A stretch of DNA of 64,000 nt, from assembly GCA_947504025.1 (NCBI GenBank), contig CANNFX010000001.1:719501-783500 (forward strand). The letters are read 5' to 3'. This DNA is from an uncultured Sphingomonadaceae bacterium. GTDB lineage: Bacteria; Pseudomonadota; Alphaproteobacteria; Sphingomonadales; Sphingomonadaceae. Made by a program: the position numbers and the translations under genes. Below, piece by piece: positions 15,331 through 24,379 of this stretch (the first letter of the stretch is position 1; each line of letters starts with the position of its first letter). The notes below the pieces were generated by a model, which saw only the letters and a program-made list of their open reading frames with translations, had not been told where the DNA came from and made no database searches.

Positions 15331-15358
15331 CAATGACAAGCTGCCAATGACAAGCTGC
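15331..15358. repeat. Perfect 14-bp tandem duplication before msrA
   Basis: CAATGACAAGCTGC occurs twice head to tail (15331-15344, 15345-15358), about 55 bases before the msrA start and within the intergenic region shared with the divergent methyltransferase-like gene. It may be a recent duplication or a pair of regulator sites. Confidence 0.6.
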
Positions 15359-15412
15359 CCCTGACAATTGGCATCGCGCTTCCTATCTGGATGCCAAAGG
15401 AGAATTCAGATC

Positions 15413-15952
15413 ATGACCGATACGAAACAAGCAATTGTTGCAGGCGGTTGCTTTTGGTGCACCGAGGCCGTGTTCCGCGATGTGGTTGGTGTGACCGAAG
15501 TCGAGAGCATCTATATTGGTGGTCAGGTTGAAAATCCGACTTACAAGGAAGTGTGCACCGGAACGACGGGCCATGCCGAGGGTATTCGCGTCACATTTGA
15601 CCCCGCTAAGGTTTCGCTGAGTGACATCTTTGATATTCATTTGGGCACGCATGACCCGACACAGCTGAACCGGCAAGGCGGCGACGTTGGCACGCAGTAC
15701 CGGTCAGCCATCTTCCCATTGGACGACATTCAGACCACGGAAGCCGAAGCCGCAGTCGCTCGCGCCAATGCCGAAAAAAACGGCAAGGTTGTTACGACCA
15801 TCGAACATACGGATATCTGGTACCCGGCGGAGGATTATCATCAGGAGTATTGGGATGGTGAAGGCCAAAGAAACCCGTATTGCCTAGCCGTTATCCCGCC
15901 CAAGCTGATGAAGTTGCGGAAGAGCTTTCAGTCTAAGGTAAAACCTGACTAG
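15413..15952 (+). CDS. msrA: Peptide methionine-S-sulfoxide reductase
   Basis: A 179-residue MsrA that repairs the S epimer of methionine sulfoxide. The catalytic motif GGCFWCTEAVF places Cys13 and Cys16 at the N-terminus. GTTGHAEGIRVTFDP, THDPTQLNRQGGDVGTQYRS and the C-terminal HTDIWYPAEDYHQEY segments are typical. The ATG at 15413 with AAGGAGA upstream is the start. The stop codon TAG overlaps the stop of the convergent rsmB gene through the shared palindrome CTAG. msrB is encoded separately at 29.5 kb. Confidence 0.93.
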   Translation: MTDTKQAIVAGGCFWCTEAVFRDVVGVTEVESIYIGGQVENPTYKEVCTGTTGHAEGIRVTFDPAKVSLSDIFDIHLGTHDPTQLNRQGGDVGTQYRSAIFPLDDIQTTEAEAAVARANAEKNGKVVTTIEHTDIWYPAEDYHQEYWDGEGQRNPYCLAVIPPKLMKLRKSFQSKVKPD

Positions 15953-17178
15953 TTCTGAAAGCGCGCCACGAAAAAGCCGTCCATGCCGCCCTGATCCGGG
16001 ATCATTCCCGGATCGGTACGGAGCCAGCCCTGCGGTGTTGGCGGGGCGATTTCTGGCAGCTCAGATGCTTTGATCGGATCCGGCCTCAGTTTACATTCAA
16101 TAGCCTGCGCTTCGCCTTCTTCAGGCTCTAGCGAGCATGTGGCGTAAACCAGCCGACCTCCGGGAGCGAGCCATTCGCCGGCTTTAGCCAGCAAGTCGGA
16201 CTGCAGGTCCGACATCTCTTCGATCTGACGCGGGCCGATGCGGTGGATCACATCGGGATGGCGGCGCGCCGTGCCAGTGGCCGTGCAAGGCGCATCGAGC
16301 AGGATAGCGTCAAAGTGTTTTTCGGTCTTCCACTTCAAGGCGTTGGCCACAACAATATCAGCCTCAAGACCGAGGCGTTTCAGATTTTCGTGTAAGCGGC
16401 GTAAGCGTTTTTCGCTGACATCCAGCGCTGTCACTTTCCAGCCAGCTGCGGCTAGTTGCAAGGTCTTGCCGCCGGGTGCGGCGCAGAGGTCCAGAACTGT
16501 GCGTCCTTTGCCTTCACCCAACAGACGAACGGGCAAACTTGCCGCAAAATCCTGCACCCACCATTCGCCCTCAGCGAAGCCGGGCAGGTCTTCAATGGCG
16601 TGACCGCGGGCCAGTCGCACGTGACCGGGTGCGAAGGAAACACCTTCGAGCTTCTCCGCCCACTCAGCAGTCATCTCAGGCGCTTTGATCGCCAGATCAA
16701 GCGGTGGCGGCTGTGCCAGAGCCGCAGCGATAGCAGGTGCGCGTTCGCCCCACCGGCCCACCACATAATCAGGTAGCGTCGGATGGTCGGGCAGCTTGCC
16801 CTCGCGCTTGAGCAACGCAGAGAACACACCATGAGCGAGCTTGCGCGGACCGCCGCTAAGCAGCGGAAGTCCGGTCGAAATAATCGCGTGGGGTGGTGTA
16901 TCGAGTCTGAGCCACTGCGCGAGCATAATCCGCAGCACTGTTCGGACCTTCGCATCTTCGGCCAGATTGTTGCGCGTCGCGCTGTCGATCATCGCGTCGA
17001 GATCCGTCAGCCAACGTAGAACATCGCCTGCAATCGCGCGGGCCAACGCGCGGTCGGCAAAATTGGGTATCCGTTTGGTCGCAGAGCCTTCTGCCATGTC
17101 GAGAGTGTCGCCCCGCCGCATAACGGCGTCGAGCATTTGAAGCGCGGCGCGGCGCGCTGGAAGACCGGGAATATCCAT
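15949..17178 (-). CDS. rsmB: 16S rRNA m5C967 methyltransferase
   Basis: A 409-residue RsmB. The N-terminal NusB-like helical domain (about 1-130, with RALARAIAGDVLRW) is followed by the RNA m5C methyltransferase domain. Motif I is DLCAAPGGKTLQLA, motif IV DAPCTATGTARRHPD with one catalytic Cys, and motif VI YATCSLEPEEGE with the second. It methylates the small-subunit rRNA before or during ribosome assembly. Its 3' end overlaps convergent msrA by four bases, and the small SDHAF4-type gene is divergent from its start. Confidence 0.9.
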   Translation of the reverse strand: MDIPGLPARRAALQMLDAVMRRGDTLDMAEGSATKRIPNFADRALARAIAGDVLRWLTDLDAMIDSATRNNLAEDAKVRTVLRIMLAQWLRLDTPPHAIISTGLPLLSGGPRKLAHGVFSALLKREGKLPDHPTLPDYVVGRWGERAPAIAAALAQPPPLDLAIKAPEMTAEWAEKLEGVSFAPGHVRLARGHAIEDLPGFAEGEWWVQDFAASLPVRLLGEGKGRTVLDLCAAPGGKTLQLAAAGWKVTALDVSEKRLRRLHENLKRLGLEADIVVANALKWKTEKHFDAILLDAPCTATGTARRHPDVIHRIGPRQIEEMSDLQSDLLAKAGEWLAPGGRLVYATCSLEPEEGEAQAIECKLRPDPIKASELPEIAPPTPQGWLRTDPGMIPDQGGMDGFFVARFQN

Positions 17179-17232
17179 CGCCGCCCCCTAGCTGCGTTTG
17201 CAATCCGCCGCCAGCGTCCCCATCATTGGTCT

Positions 17233-17415
17233 ATGACAAAACGCGCGACCAAGCGGCCCGAAAGCTTCGAGAAGCCCGCTCATTGGAGCGATGAGCCTGC
17301 TCCAAAGCCAAAAATGCCCACGCCTCATACAGAAGCCAAAGACGGTGATCACGAGGGATTGAGCCCGACGCGTTATGGCGATTGGGTCAAAGACGGCATC
17401 GCGATAGATTTTTGA
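17233..17415 (+). CDS. DUF1674 / SDHAF4-type protein
   Basis: A 60-residue protein starting at the ATG at 17233. It ends with the family signature RYGDWVKDGIAIDF after a low-complexity Lys/Pro-rich linker. The eukaryotic member SDHAF4 binds the flavoprotein subunit of succinate dehydrogenase during assembly; bacterial members are thought to act likewise. A longer upstream form overlapping rsmB is not supported. It stands alone, divergent from rsmB and convergent with the P450 gene. Confidence 0.8.
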   Translation: MTKRATKRPESFEKPAHWSDEPAPKPKMPTPHTEAKDGDHEGLSPTRYGDWVKDGIAIDF

Positions 17416-17424
17416 GGGGTCAGC

Positions 17425-18840
17425 TCAAAGCGGCTTAAAAGTGACCTTCAGCCCGTCCTTAGGCTTTGGAATCGGCCACGCCTGCCAATCAGGCTCATAA
17501 CCCTCGGCGATCTTGATCTCATAGCGCTGGAGAACCTGCGCCATCAGAACCTTTATCTGCATATATGCAAAGTGCAGTCCAAGGCACATATGTGCACCGC
17601 CGCCGAACGGCACCCAAGCGTATTTGTGGCGGGCCTTCACCTGCTCGGGCGTGAAGCGCATCGGGTCAAACTTCTCCGGCTCTGGCCAATGCTCTTCCAT
17701 ATGATGCACGTAATGGGTGTTGATGCCGACCGGTGTTCCGGCGGGAATTTTGTAACCGCCATATTCAAAATCCTTCAGCGCCCGGCGCGGGGTCGAAGGC
17801 ACTGGCGGCATAATCCGCAGCGATTCCTTGAATGCCATCTCAGTCAAATCCAGCTTCGCTAGGTCCTCGTAAGCCAATGGGCGCGGATTTCCGTCTGCGT
17901 CGGGACCGCCCGTCACAGCCGTGATTTCCGCTCGCAACTTCTCTTGCCATTCAGGATGCTTTGCGAGCAGCCAGATCAGCGTGGTTGCCGATGAGGTGAT
18001 CGTGTCATGCGCTGCCATCATCAGAAAGTTCATGTGATCGACGACTTCATCAACCGGCAGCAGACTGCCATCTTCGCGCGTTGCTGTGGCAAACTGGCTG
18101 AACATGTCCTGCCCACCGCCCTGTTCGCGGCGGCGATGCGTTTCCTGCGTGAAATAATCGACCAGATATTCGCGGCCCTTCACACCCTTACGCATCAGCG
18201 TGAATGGCAGCGGCTTGCGGATCGGCGCCACCGAAGCCTGCACCATATAGACGAAGGCTTCGTTGATCCGGTCAGCTTCAGGACCCCATGGGATGCCGAT
18301 AAAGCTATCGGCCGCCAGATCGAGGGTAAGCTCCTTGATCGCAGGATAGAATTCCATTTCGGGACCGCCCCAAGTAGCAACTGCTTTTGAAATGCCGCGA
18401 TTGAGCGCACCGGCATAATGCCGCATTGGCGCTGGCTTGAAGGCAATCGATAACGCTTTGCGGTCAGCGCGGTGATGGTTGAAATCCATCAACATCAAGC
18501 CGCGCGGGAATAATTGATCGAGGATCGGACCCCAGCCCTGTTCGGATGAGAATATCTTCTGGCGATCAAACAGCACCAACTCGTTCGCATCGGCACCCAC
18601 CAGATTGACGACTGTTCCACCAAACGCGGTATTCCGGAAAACATTGCCGTGCTCTGCGATCATCTTAGCGACGAAACCATGCGGGTCAGCCAGCATCGTG
18701 AACGTGTTGCCGACCATCGGCCATCCATTGTCACCCGGAATATGATCAAGCGCACCTTCTGGAAGGCGCTCTGCCCAGTGCTTCGGCTCAAAGCCGTTTG
18801 TTTCGTGAGCGTCTACTTGGGGTTCTGCGAGTGTGGCCAT
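17425..18840 (-). CDS. Cytochrome P450
   Basis: A 471-residue P450. The oxygen-binding I-helix reads MMAAHDTITSS, the K-helix ExxR is ESLR (MAFKESLRIMPPVP), and the heme-ligand loop is FGGGAHMCLGLHFA with the axial Cys. There is no membrane anchor or fused reductase, so it needs separate ferredoxin partners, none of which are in the window. The sequence is closer to sterol/retinoid-type long P450s than to the CYP153 alkane hydroxylases of this bacterial group. The substrate is unknown. A palindrome resembling a TetR-type operator lies 15-30 bases before the start. hemH, which supplies heme, is immediately upstream on the same strand. Confidence 0.9.
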   Translation of the reverse strand: MATLAEPQVDAHETNGFEPKHWAERLPEGALDHIPGDNGWPMVGNTFTMLADPHGFVAKMIAEHGNVFRNTAFGGTVVNLVGADANELVLFDRQKIFSSEQGWGPILDQLFPRGLMLMDFNHHRADRKALSIAFKPAPMRHYAGALNRGISKAVATWGGPEMEFYPAIKELTLDLAADSFIGIPWGPEADRINEAFVYMVQASVAPIRKPLPFTLMRKGVKGREYLVDYFTQETHRRREQGGGQDMFSQFATATREDGSLLPVDEVVDHMNFLMMAAHDTITSSATTLIWLLAKHPEWQEKLRAEITAVTGGPDADGNPRPLAYEDLAKLDLTEMAFKESLRIMPPVPSTPRRALKDFEYGGYKIPAGTPVGINTHYVHHMEEHWPEPEKFDPMRFTPEQVKARHKYAWVPFGGGAHMCLGLHFAYMQIKVLMAQVLQRYEIKIAEGYEPDWQAWPIPKPKDGLKVTFKPL

Positions 18841-18854
18841 GGCGATTTTCCTTA

Positions 18855-18870
18855 CTTACCCTAGTGTAAG
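18855..18870. promoter_or_regulatory. TetR-type operator-like palindrome before the P450
   Basis: CTTACCCTAGTGTAAG is symmetric at 14 of 16 positions (arms CTTAC/GTAAG around CTAG). It occupies most of the 42 bases between the hemH stop and the P450 start. Sites of this shape bind TetR-family repressors. No regulator gene lies next to it, so the protein would act from elsewhere. Confidence 0.5.
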
Positions 18871-18882
18871 TTAATCGTCCGA

Positions 18883-19905
18883 TTAAATCCAGCCAGAAAG
18901 TTCGCGCCTGATCAAGCCTTCCAGCATCTGCATGCCCTCAGCCCCTGCATTGAGGCAGGAAAGTGCGGCCAGTCGCTCGCCCCCTGCTTGCTGAAATTGC
19001 TCGAGGCCGCGAATGGCAAGCTCTTCCAAGGTTTCGAGGCAATCTGCAGAAAAGCCCGGCGCGGCAATCGCAATACGCTTCGTTCCCGCTTTGCCTTCCA
19101 TGTCCAGCATGTCGTCGGTCGCAGGCTCCAGCCATTTGGCAGAACCGAACCGTGACTGGAACGCTGTCTCGATCCGAATATCCCTGCCCGAAAGTTTGGC
19201 TGCTAGTAGCCGCGCAGTCTTGCGGCAATGACAATGATAGGGATCGCCTAGCTCCAGCGTGCGCTGCGGCATGCCGTGAAAGCTAAGCATCAACACTTCC
19301 GGTTCAAAATCCAACGCGTCCAGCTGTTTGCCGAGATCAGCAGCGAGCGCATCGATATAGCTTGGATCGTCATGATAGGGCGGCATGGTCCGCAAAGTCG
19401 GCTGCCACCGCATCTTCTTTAGCGCGTCGCCCGCTGCATCGATGACTGTCGCCGTCGTCGCACCGCTATATTGCGGGTAAAGTGGTGCCAGCAGGATTCG
19501 CTCGAAGCCATCTTTATGCATCTGCCCAAGCTTCTGAGCGATTGCGGGTTGCCCGTAGCGCATGGCATATTCGACCCGGACACCCTCGCCTAACCTGGCC
19601 TGCAAATCTACCGTCTGCGCCTTAGTAATCGCCGCGAGCGGAGAACCGTCCTCTGACCAAACCTGGCTGTAGGCATGGGCCGATTTCTTGGGCCGCGTAT
19701 TCAGAATAATCCCGCGCAGGATCGGCTGCCAGGCTATAGGCGGAATTTCCACCACCCTCCTGTCAGACAGAAACTGCTTCAGATAACGCTTCACGGCCTT
19801 AGCTGTCGGCGCATCAGGCGTACCTAGGTTTACTAGTAAGACGCCCACGCCGCCGCTCTTTACCGAAGGATGTTCACCGGGCAGTTGCTGAGCTGTATGG
19901 GTCAT
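18883..19905 (-). CDS. hemH: Ferrochelatase
   Basis: A 340-residue ferrochelatase inserting iron into protoporphyrin IX, the last step of heme synthesis. Recognisable parts are GVLLVNLGTPDAPT at the start, LAPLYPQYSGATTATV, and LMLSFHGMPQRTLELGDPYHCHC with the metal-site histidine, followed by ETAFQSRFGSAKWLEP. The ATG at 19905 overlaps the stop of the oxidoreductase gene as ATGA, so the start is well fixed and translation is probably coupled. The Cys-containing YHCHC segment is common in proteobacterial enzymes. Confidence 0.93.
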   Translation of the reverse strand: MTHTAQQLPGEHPSVKSGGVGVLLVNLGTPDAPTAKAVKRYLKQFLSDRRVVEIPPIAWQPILRGIILNTRPKKSAHAYSQVWSEDGSPLAAITKAQTVDLQARLGEGVRVEYAMRYGQPAIAQKLGQMHKDGFERILLAPLYPQYSGATTATVIDAAGDALKKMRWQPTLRTMPPYHDDPSYIDALAADLGKQLDALDFEPEVLMLSFHGMPQRTLELGDPYHCHCRKTARLLAAKLSGRDIRIETAFQSRFGSAKWLEPATDDMLDMEGKAGTKRIAIAAPGFSADCLETLEELAIRGLEQFQQAGGERLAALSCLNAGAEGMQMLEGLIRRELSGWI

Positions 19906-22181
19906 AATCCGTCCGAAAGAAGTGGTAGGTTCCGGAATCTGACGCCAGTCGCCGAAAACAGGGCATTGGCGACTGCGGGCGCGACTACTGCGACGCCCAA
20001 CTCCCCGGGATCGAAGGCTGCATTCTCGCTTGCAACGAACTCGACTTCGATTTCGGGACAATCCGCGAGGCGAGGTAGGCCAAGCTGGGCAATCCGTCCG
20101 GCGGTCGGCAGACCTTGAACATAATCCGCCTGCTGCCCCAACGCGAGGCCAAGTCCAAACACAAGACCGCCCTCGATTTGTTGGCGAGCAATGTCGAGAT
20201 TCACGATCCGTCCGATATCGACAACCGCGGAAAGCTTACTGACGCGGATGCCTCCTTCGCCCGGTCCCGCGGTTGCAATGCAGGCGATCCGTCCGGAATT
20301 TTCACCAGTCCCCATGCGGTGGCAGGCCACGCCCTGCCCGCTCTGTTCGGCGCCGCCGTCCCAATTCGCTAGCCGCGCGGTTCGTTGCAGACATTCAGCC
20401 AAACGCAAATCACCGCTTAGCATTTGCATACGAAAGGAGAGCGGTTCGCGGTCGTTGCGCCGCGCTATTTCATCAATGAAACTTTCGATAAAGAAGGCCG
20501 TATAACCATGAGAATTTGCGCGCAGCCGCCCTGTCGGTAGCCCTATCTGAGTGGGCACATGATCGACTGCGACATTGCCAATATCATAGGGCGGCATCGC
20601 TCCTTCGACCGCCATTGCATCAACCTTTCCAGCGGCCCGTTCCATCGCTGACCACGGCGTTGAATTATCAAACAGTCGGTAACCAAATTCATAATTGGTG
20701 GCTGGCGCTGCAATCCGGCAACGAAGCGACGAGATCGATCCGCCCTCCGCCGTTTTCGCCGTAATAAGTGCGGCGACCGGCGTCCTCGGACGCGTTTGCA
20801 ATTGTTCCTGCCAACGTGACCATATCAGCTGCACCGGGCGGCCTATTTCCCTTGCAATGAGCGCAACCTCGATCGCCTGATCCACTTCCAACCGCCGGTC
20901 AAAGCTACCACCGGCAGACATTGGATAAAGCACGACATTTGCTAGCGAAATATCAAGCGCTTTGGCTGCTGCATGCCTTGCAGCTTCTGGTGCTTGTGTC
21001 GCGATCCACAGCTCTAATGTACCGTCAATCAACCGCGCGGTCGCGCATGCCGTCTCAAGTACTGTGTGATGGGCAGGCGCCACGTCATAGCGCAGCGCCA
21101 GATCGGGCTTACCCATCAAGGCGTCGCCTTCACCGCGGGTCGCTACACGCTGCGCCTCACCGCCGCGCACTGCCTCATCCAGCAATTCACCAATGCTAGT
21201 CGATTCAACCGGATCGGTAACCCTGAATAGCGGTGCCATCTTGTCCAACGCATTTTCCGCAGTCCACCACGTATCTGCAACCGCAGCCAGCCAGCGCTTA
21301 CCTTCGACCACACCGACAAGCCCGCGCATTCCGTAGGCATTTTCTTTCGTGAACCGCGATAATTCCGCTTTTGCAATTGGTCCGTGACGAATGGCGGCGT
21401 AAACCATGTCCGGCAGGCGAATATCTGCTGAAAACTGGTAAGTTCCGTCAACTTTGGCAGGCAAATCGAGACGTGGAAAAGCCATTGCCGCACCGAGGGA
21501 AGCCTCAGACGGCGGTTCAGCTGGAGCATTAGAATATAGCGGTGGCGGATCAGGTGGGCTGAATTCCGCAGCCTCCTCAGCCAGTTCCGCAAAGCTCGCC
21601 CGCCGGTCGCCCGAGATTATAAAACCACCACGCGCCTCGCACTCTTCCCAACCCACATCCCAACGCTCCGCTGCAGCCATAGCCAGCATAGCACGCACGC
21701 TTGCGGCGGCCTCGCGGCAGGGCAATTCATATGCGGCCAAAGACGTGCCATCGGCGGTTACGTTGAAACGGTTTTCCTGCGCGTAACGGATCGCCAGCAG
21801 ATCATCACTCCTGTCCACCAGTTCTGAGGCAAAGTCGGGCGCGAGTGATGACCATAAAGATGACCACTTCCCGGCCAGGGGAACATTCGCATAAGCTCCG
21901 CTGACCGGAGCTGGTTCCACGGCGATTTGCCGCCAATCCGCGCCCAGTTCCATAGCAACAACCTGCGGCAGGATGGTGCTGACGCCCTGCCCCATCTCCA
22001 ATTGCGGTACGGCAACGGTGATAACCCCGTCTTTGCCGATCTTCAGCCAAGCGTCGAATGCGACCTCGTCAGTTCCGGGCACCAACGGCGTTGGAAAGGT
22101 GCGTGGCTGGATCGACCACGCGAGTAACAACCCGCCGCCGACAGCCCCCCCCACAAGCAATCCGCGCCTGCTGATCGCCAT
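19902..22181 (-). CDS. Exported molybdopterin oxidoreductase large subunit (IorB-like)
   Basis: About 759 residues from the ATG at 22181, with GGAAGG seven bases upstream. The N-terminus carries a twin-arginine signal (SRRGLLVGGAVGGGLLLAW). The body matches the xanthine dehydrogenase/isoquinoline 1-oxidoreductase beta-type subunit: VPQLEMGQGVSTILPQVVAMELG, then RLDLPAKVDGTYQFSADIRLPDMVYA, then AGGSFDRRLEVD, and the C-terminal GELGVAVVAPAVANALF. Such enzymes need a small 2Fe-2S subunit to pass electrons, but none is encoded nearby. It lies between mrp (3 bases) and hemH (overlap). The substrate is unknown. Confidence 0.82.
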   Translation of the reverse strand: MAISRRGLLVGGAVGGGLLLAWSIQPRTFPTPLVPGTDEVAFDAWLKIGKDGVITVAVPQLEMGQGVSTILPQVVAMELGADWRQIAVEPAPVSGAYANVPLAGKWSSLWSSLAPDFASELVDRSDDLLAIRYAQENRFNVTADGTSLAAYELPCREAAASVRAMLAMAAAERWDVGWEECEARGGFIISGDRRASFAELAEEAAEFSPPDPPPLYSNAPAEPPSEASLGAAMAFPRLDLPAKVDGTYQFSADIRLPDMVYAAIRHGPIAKAELSRFTKENAYGMRGLVGVVEGKRWLAAVADTWWTAENALDKMAPLFRVTDPVESTSIGELLDEAVRGGEAQRVATRGEGDALMGKPDLALRYDVAPAHHTVLETACATARLIDGTLELWIATQAPEAARHAAAKALDISLANVVLYPMSAGGSFDRRLEVDQAIEVALIAREIGRPVQLIWSRWQEQLQTRPRTPVAALITAKTAEGGSISSLRCRIAAPATNYEFGYRLFDNSTPWSAMERAAGKVDAMAVEGAMPPYDIGNVAVDHVPTQIGLPTGRLRANSHGYTAFFIESFIDEIARRNDREPLSFRMQMLSGDLRLAECLQRTARLANWDGGAEQSGQGVACHRMGTGENSGRIACIATAGPGEGGIRVSKLSAVVDIGRIVNLDIARQQIEGGLVFGLGLALGQQADYVQGLPTAGRIAQLGLPRLADCPEIEVEFVASENAAFDPGELGVAVVAPAVANALFSATGVRFRNLPLLSDGL

Positions 22182-22183
22182 AT

Positions 22184-23146
22184 TCAGACCTTCCCGCCGT
22201 CCAGCCAAACCGCAAGCTTAGCGGCAATGGCAGTGAATGCCTGACCTTCGGCCGCGTCGTCAACGGCTGGCGGTTGTCCAGCATCGCTCGCCTCGCGGAT
22301 AGCCATCGCCAGCGGGATGCGGCCTAGAAAGGGGATACCAGTCCCGGTTGCAGCATTCTCCACGCCGCCGCGCCCGAAAGGATCGCTCACCTCATGACAG
22401 TGCGGACATTCGTAACCTGACATATTTTCAACCAATCCGATGATCGGCACTTCACTGTGTTCGAACAATTGCGCGGCGCGCTGAGCGTCAATCAAGGCCA
22501 GGTCTTGCGGCGTCGAGACAATTACCGCGCCTGCGGGCTTGAACTTGGACAGTAACGACAATTGCACATCGCCCGTGCCCGGTGGCAGGTCGATCAGCAG
22601 GATGTCAGTATCGCCCCATTGCGCGTCAATAAGCTGTCCCATCGCATTGCCAGCCATCGGTCCGCGCCATGCCAACGCCTTACCCGGTTCAACAAGCTGC
22701 CCCATCGACAACACCGGAATGCCCGCATCGCTCATCACTGGGACCAACTTTTCGTTTTCGGCAACGGGTTTAGACTTAGCCCCTAGCAGGGTTGGCTGGC
22801 TCGGGCCGTAAACGTCAGCATCGACGACACCTACTTTGTGTCCAGATTTTGCCAATGCAACAGCCAGATTTGCTGTCAGTGTCGATTTACCGACACCGCC
22901 CTTGCCCGACCCAATCGCGATTATTCGGCGCACCATACGGCTGGCGACCATCGCCACACGCACTTCTGAAATACCTTTGACCTCGCCCAATGCTTCCTTG
23001 GTGCCGCGCTCTATCGCACCGCGCTGGTCTTCGGAAAGTCCACTTGATTCAAGGATTACAGTGGCGATTCCATCCACAATTTTTGCGGTTTGCACCCGCT
23101 CGGCAATCACTTCAGGAAGGTGCGCTTTTATCTCGTCAATGTTCAT
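22184..23146 (-). CDS. mrp: Iron-sulfur cluster carrier ATPase Mrp/ApbC
   Basis: A 320-residue Mrp/NBP35-type P-loop ATPase. The N-terminal MIP18-like domain (about 1-80) ends near RVAMVASR. The deviant Walker A GSGKGGVGKSTLTANLAVAL follows, then VDADVYGPSQPTLLG, DILLIDLPPGTGDVQLSL, and ENMSGYECPHCHEVSDPFG with the CxxC that binds the transferred 4Fe-4S cluster. It delivers clusters to apoproteins. It precedes the molybdopterin subunit by three bases, which fits cofactor-enzyme assembly. The start region is divergent from hflK. Confidence 0.92.
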   Translation of the reverse strand: MNIDEIKAHLPEVIAERVQTAKIVDGIATVILESSGLSEDQRGAIERGTKEALGEVKGISEVRVAMVASRMVRRIIAIGSGKGGVGKSTLTANLAVALAKSGHKVGVVDADVYGPSQPTLLGAKSKPVAENEKLVPVMSDAGIPVLSMGQLVEPGKALAWRGPMAGNAMGQLIDAQWGDTDILLIDLPPGTGDVQLSLLSKFKPAGAVIVSTPQDLALIDAQRAAQLFEHSEVPIIGLVENMSGYECPHCHEVSDPFGRGGVENAATGTGIPFLGRIPLAMAIREASDAGQPPAVDDAAEGQAFTAIAAKLAVWLDGGKV

Positions 23147-23219
23147 TGCGAATGCCCCTAGCAGGATTTTCGTGCGCGAGACCCTGTTTTTCCTTCAAAG
23201 CCGTACCTATAAAGGTGAC

Positions 23220-24377
23220 ATGAGAATATTGGACGGTTTTCGCAACCAGATCGCACTAGCTATGGCTGGTAAAAAAGGCAGCCCCTGGGGACAGGGAGGC
23301 GGTTCCGGAGATAATTCGGGTTCCGAAGGCGGTGATGGAGATGGAGATTCGGGCGGAGACTCGAAGCCTTCCGGCCCGCGCAATCCGTGGCTTCCTGGCG
23401 GCGGCGGCAAAGATGGCCCGCGCCGTTCGGCCAATATCGAAGACATTTTCAAAAACCGCGGCCCCGAAGGACCGCGCCGCGGCGGAGGCGGCGGTGGCGG
23501 CTTCAAACTGCCCCCTCGTCCCGGCGGCAAAAGCTGGTTCCCGATAATCGCGTTTGGACTTGTCGGCCTGTGGGTCTTTATGACCGGCTTCCATCAGGTC
23601 GAACGAAATGAACAAGGTGTCGTGACCACATTTGGGAAATATTCTCGAACAATCGGTCCGGGCATCTCATTAACGGCGCCGGCACCGTTCCAACAGGTCT
23701 ATAAGGCTGATGTTACGACTGTACAGTCGATCCGCATCCCTGAAGAAGGAACAGAAAAGCTGATCCTGACCGGCGACCAGAACCTCGTCGATCTGCAATA
23801 TAAGATTCGTTACCGGATCAAGGACCTCAAGCAGTTCCGCTTCCAACTGGCAGAACCGAGACAGACCGTTGTCGAAGTAGCAGAAGCCGCAATGCGAGCC
23901 TCGGTTGCAGAGCAGACGCTTGATGACACTTTCAGCGGCGCAGGCCGTGCAGAAATTCAAGAACGCGTACGCAGCCGCATGCAAGGCATTCTCGACGCCT
24001 ATCGCGCCGGTGTTACTGTCGTCGGTATCGATATCGAGGAGACCGATCCTCCCACCCAAGTCGTCGACGCATTTAAGGATGTTTCCGTGGCTGAGCAGGA
24101 CGCCAATGCCGCAATCAACCGTGCCCGCGCAGTCGAGCAACAGATTCTCGCCGGGGCAGAAGGGGACACTGCATCATTCGATAAGGTTTACGAGGAATAT
24201 CGTCAGGCCCCCGAGGTTACCCGGCGCAGGCTCTATTATGAGACGATGGAACGTGTGCTCTCGAACACTGACAAAACTGTGGTGGAAACCGACGGCGTGC
24301 AGACCTACCTCCCGCTACCTGAGATCCGCAAGCGATCCCAGGCTCAATCAAGTACCACCACCGTGGAGGGCCAGTAA
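23220..24377 (+). CDS. hflK: HflK, membrane protease regulator
   Basis: A 385-residue SPFH/stomatin-family protein. A glycine-rich cytoplasmic N-terminus (with the QGGGSGDNSG region) precedes one transmembrane segment (about 105-125, WFPIIAFGLVGLWVFMTGF) and the SPFH domain (VERNEQGVVTTFGKYSRTIGPG onward). With HflC it forms a large cage around the FtsH protease. The ATG at 23220 has AAAGG just before it; an internal ATG at 23262 is a weaker option. hflC follows two bases after the stop. Confidence 0.92.
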   Translation: MRILDGFRNQIALAMAGKKGSPWGQGGGSGDNSGSEGGDGDGDSGGDSKPSGPRNPWLPGGGGKDGPRRSANIEDIFKNRGPEGPRRGGGGGGGFKLPPRPGGKSWFPIIAFGLVGLWVFMTGFHQVERNEQGVVTTFGKYSRTIGPGISLTAPAPFQQVYKADVTTVQSIRIPEEGTEKLILTGDQNLVDLQYKIRYRIKDLKQFRFQLAEPRQTVVEVAEAAMRASVAEQTLDDTFSGAGRAEIQERVRSRMQGILDAYRAGVTVVGIDIEETDPPTQVVDAFKDVSVAEQDANAAINRARAVEQQILAGAEGDTASFDKVYEEYRQAPEVTRRRLYYETMERVLSNTDKTVVETDGVQTYLPLPEIRKRSQAQSSTTTVEGQ

Positions 24378-24379
24378 TT

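Noticed and set aside
17425..18840. CYP153 alkane hydroxylase
   Set aside because: The I-helix and heme-loop residues and overall style do not match CYP153; a general P450 call is safer.
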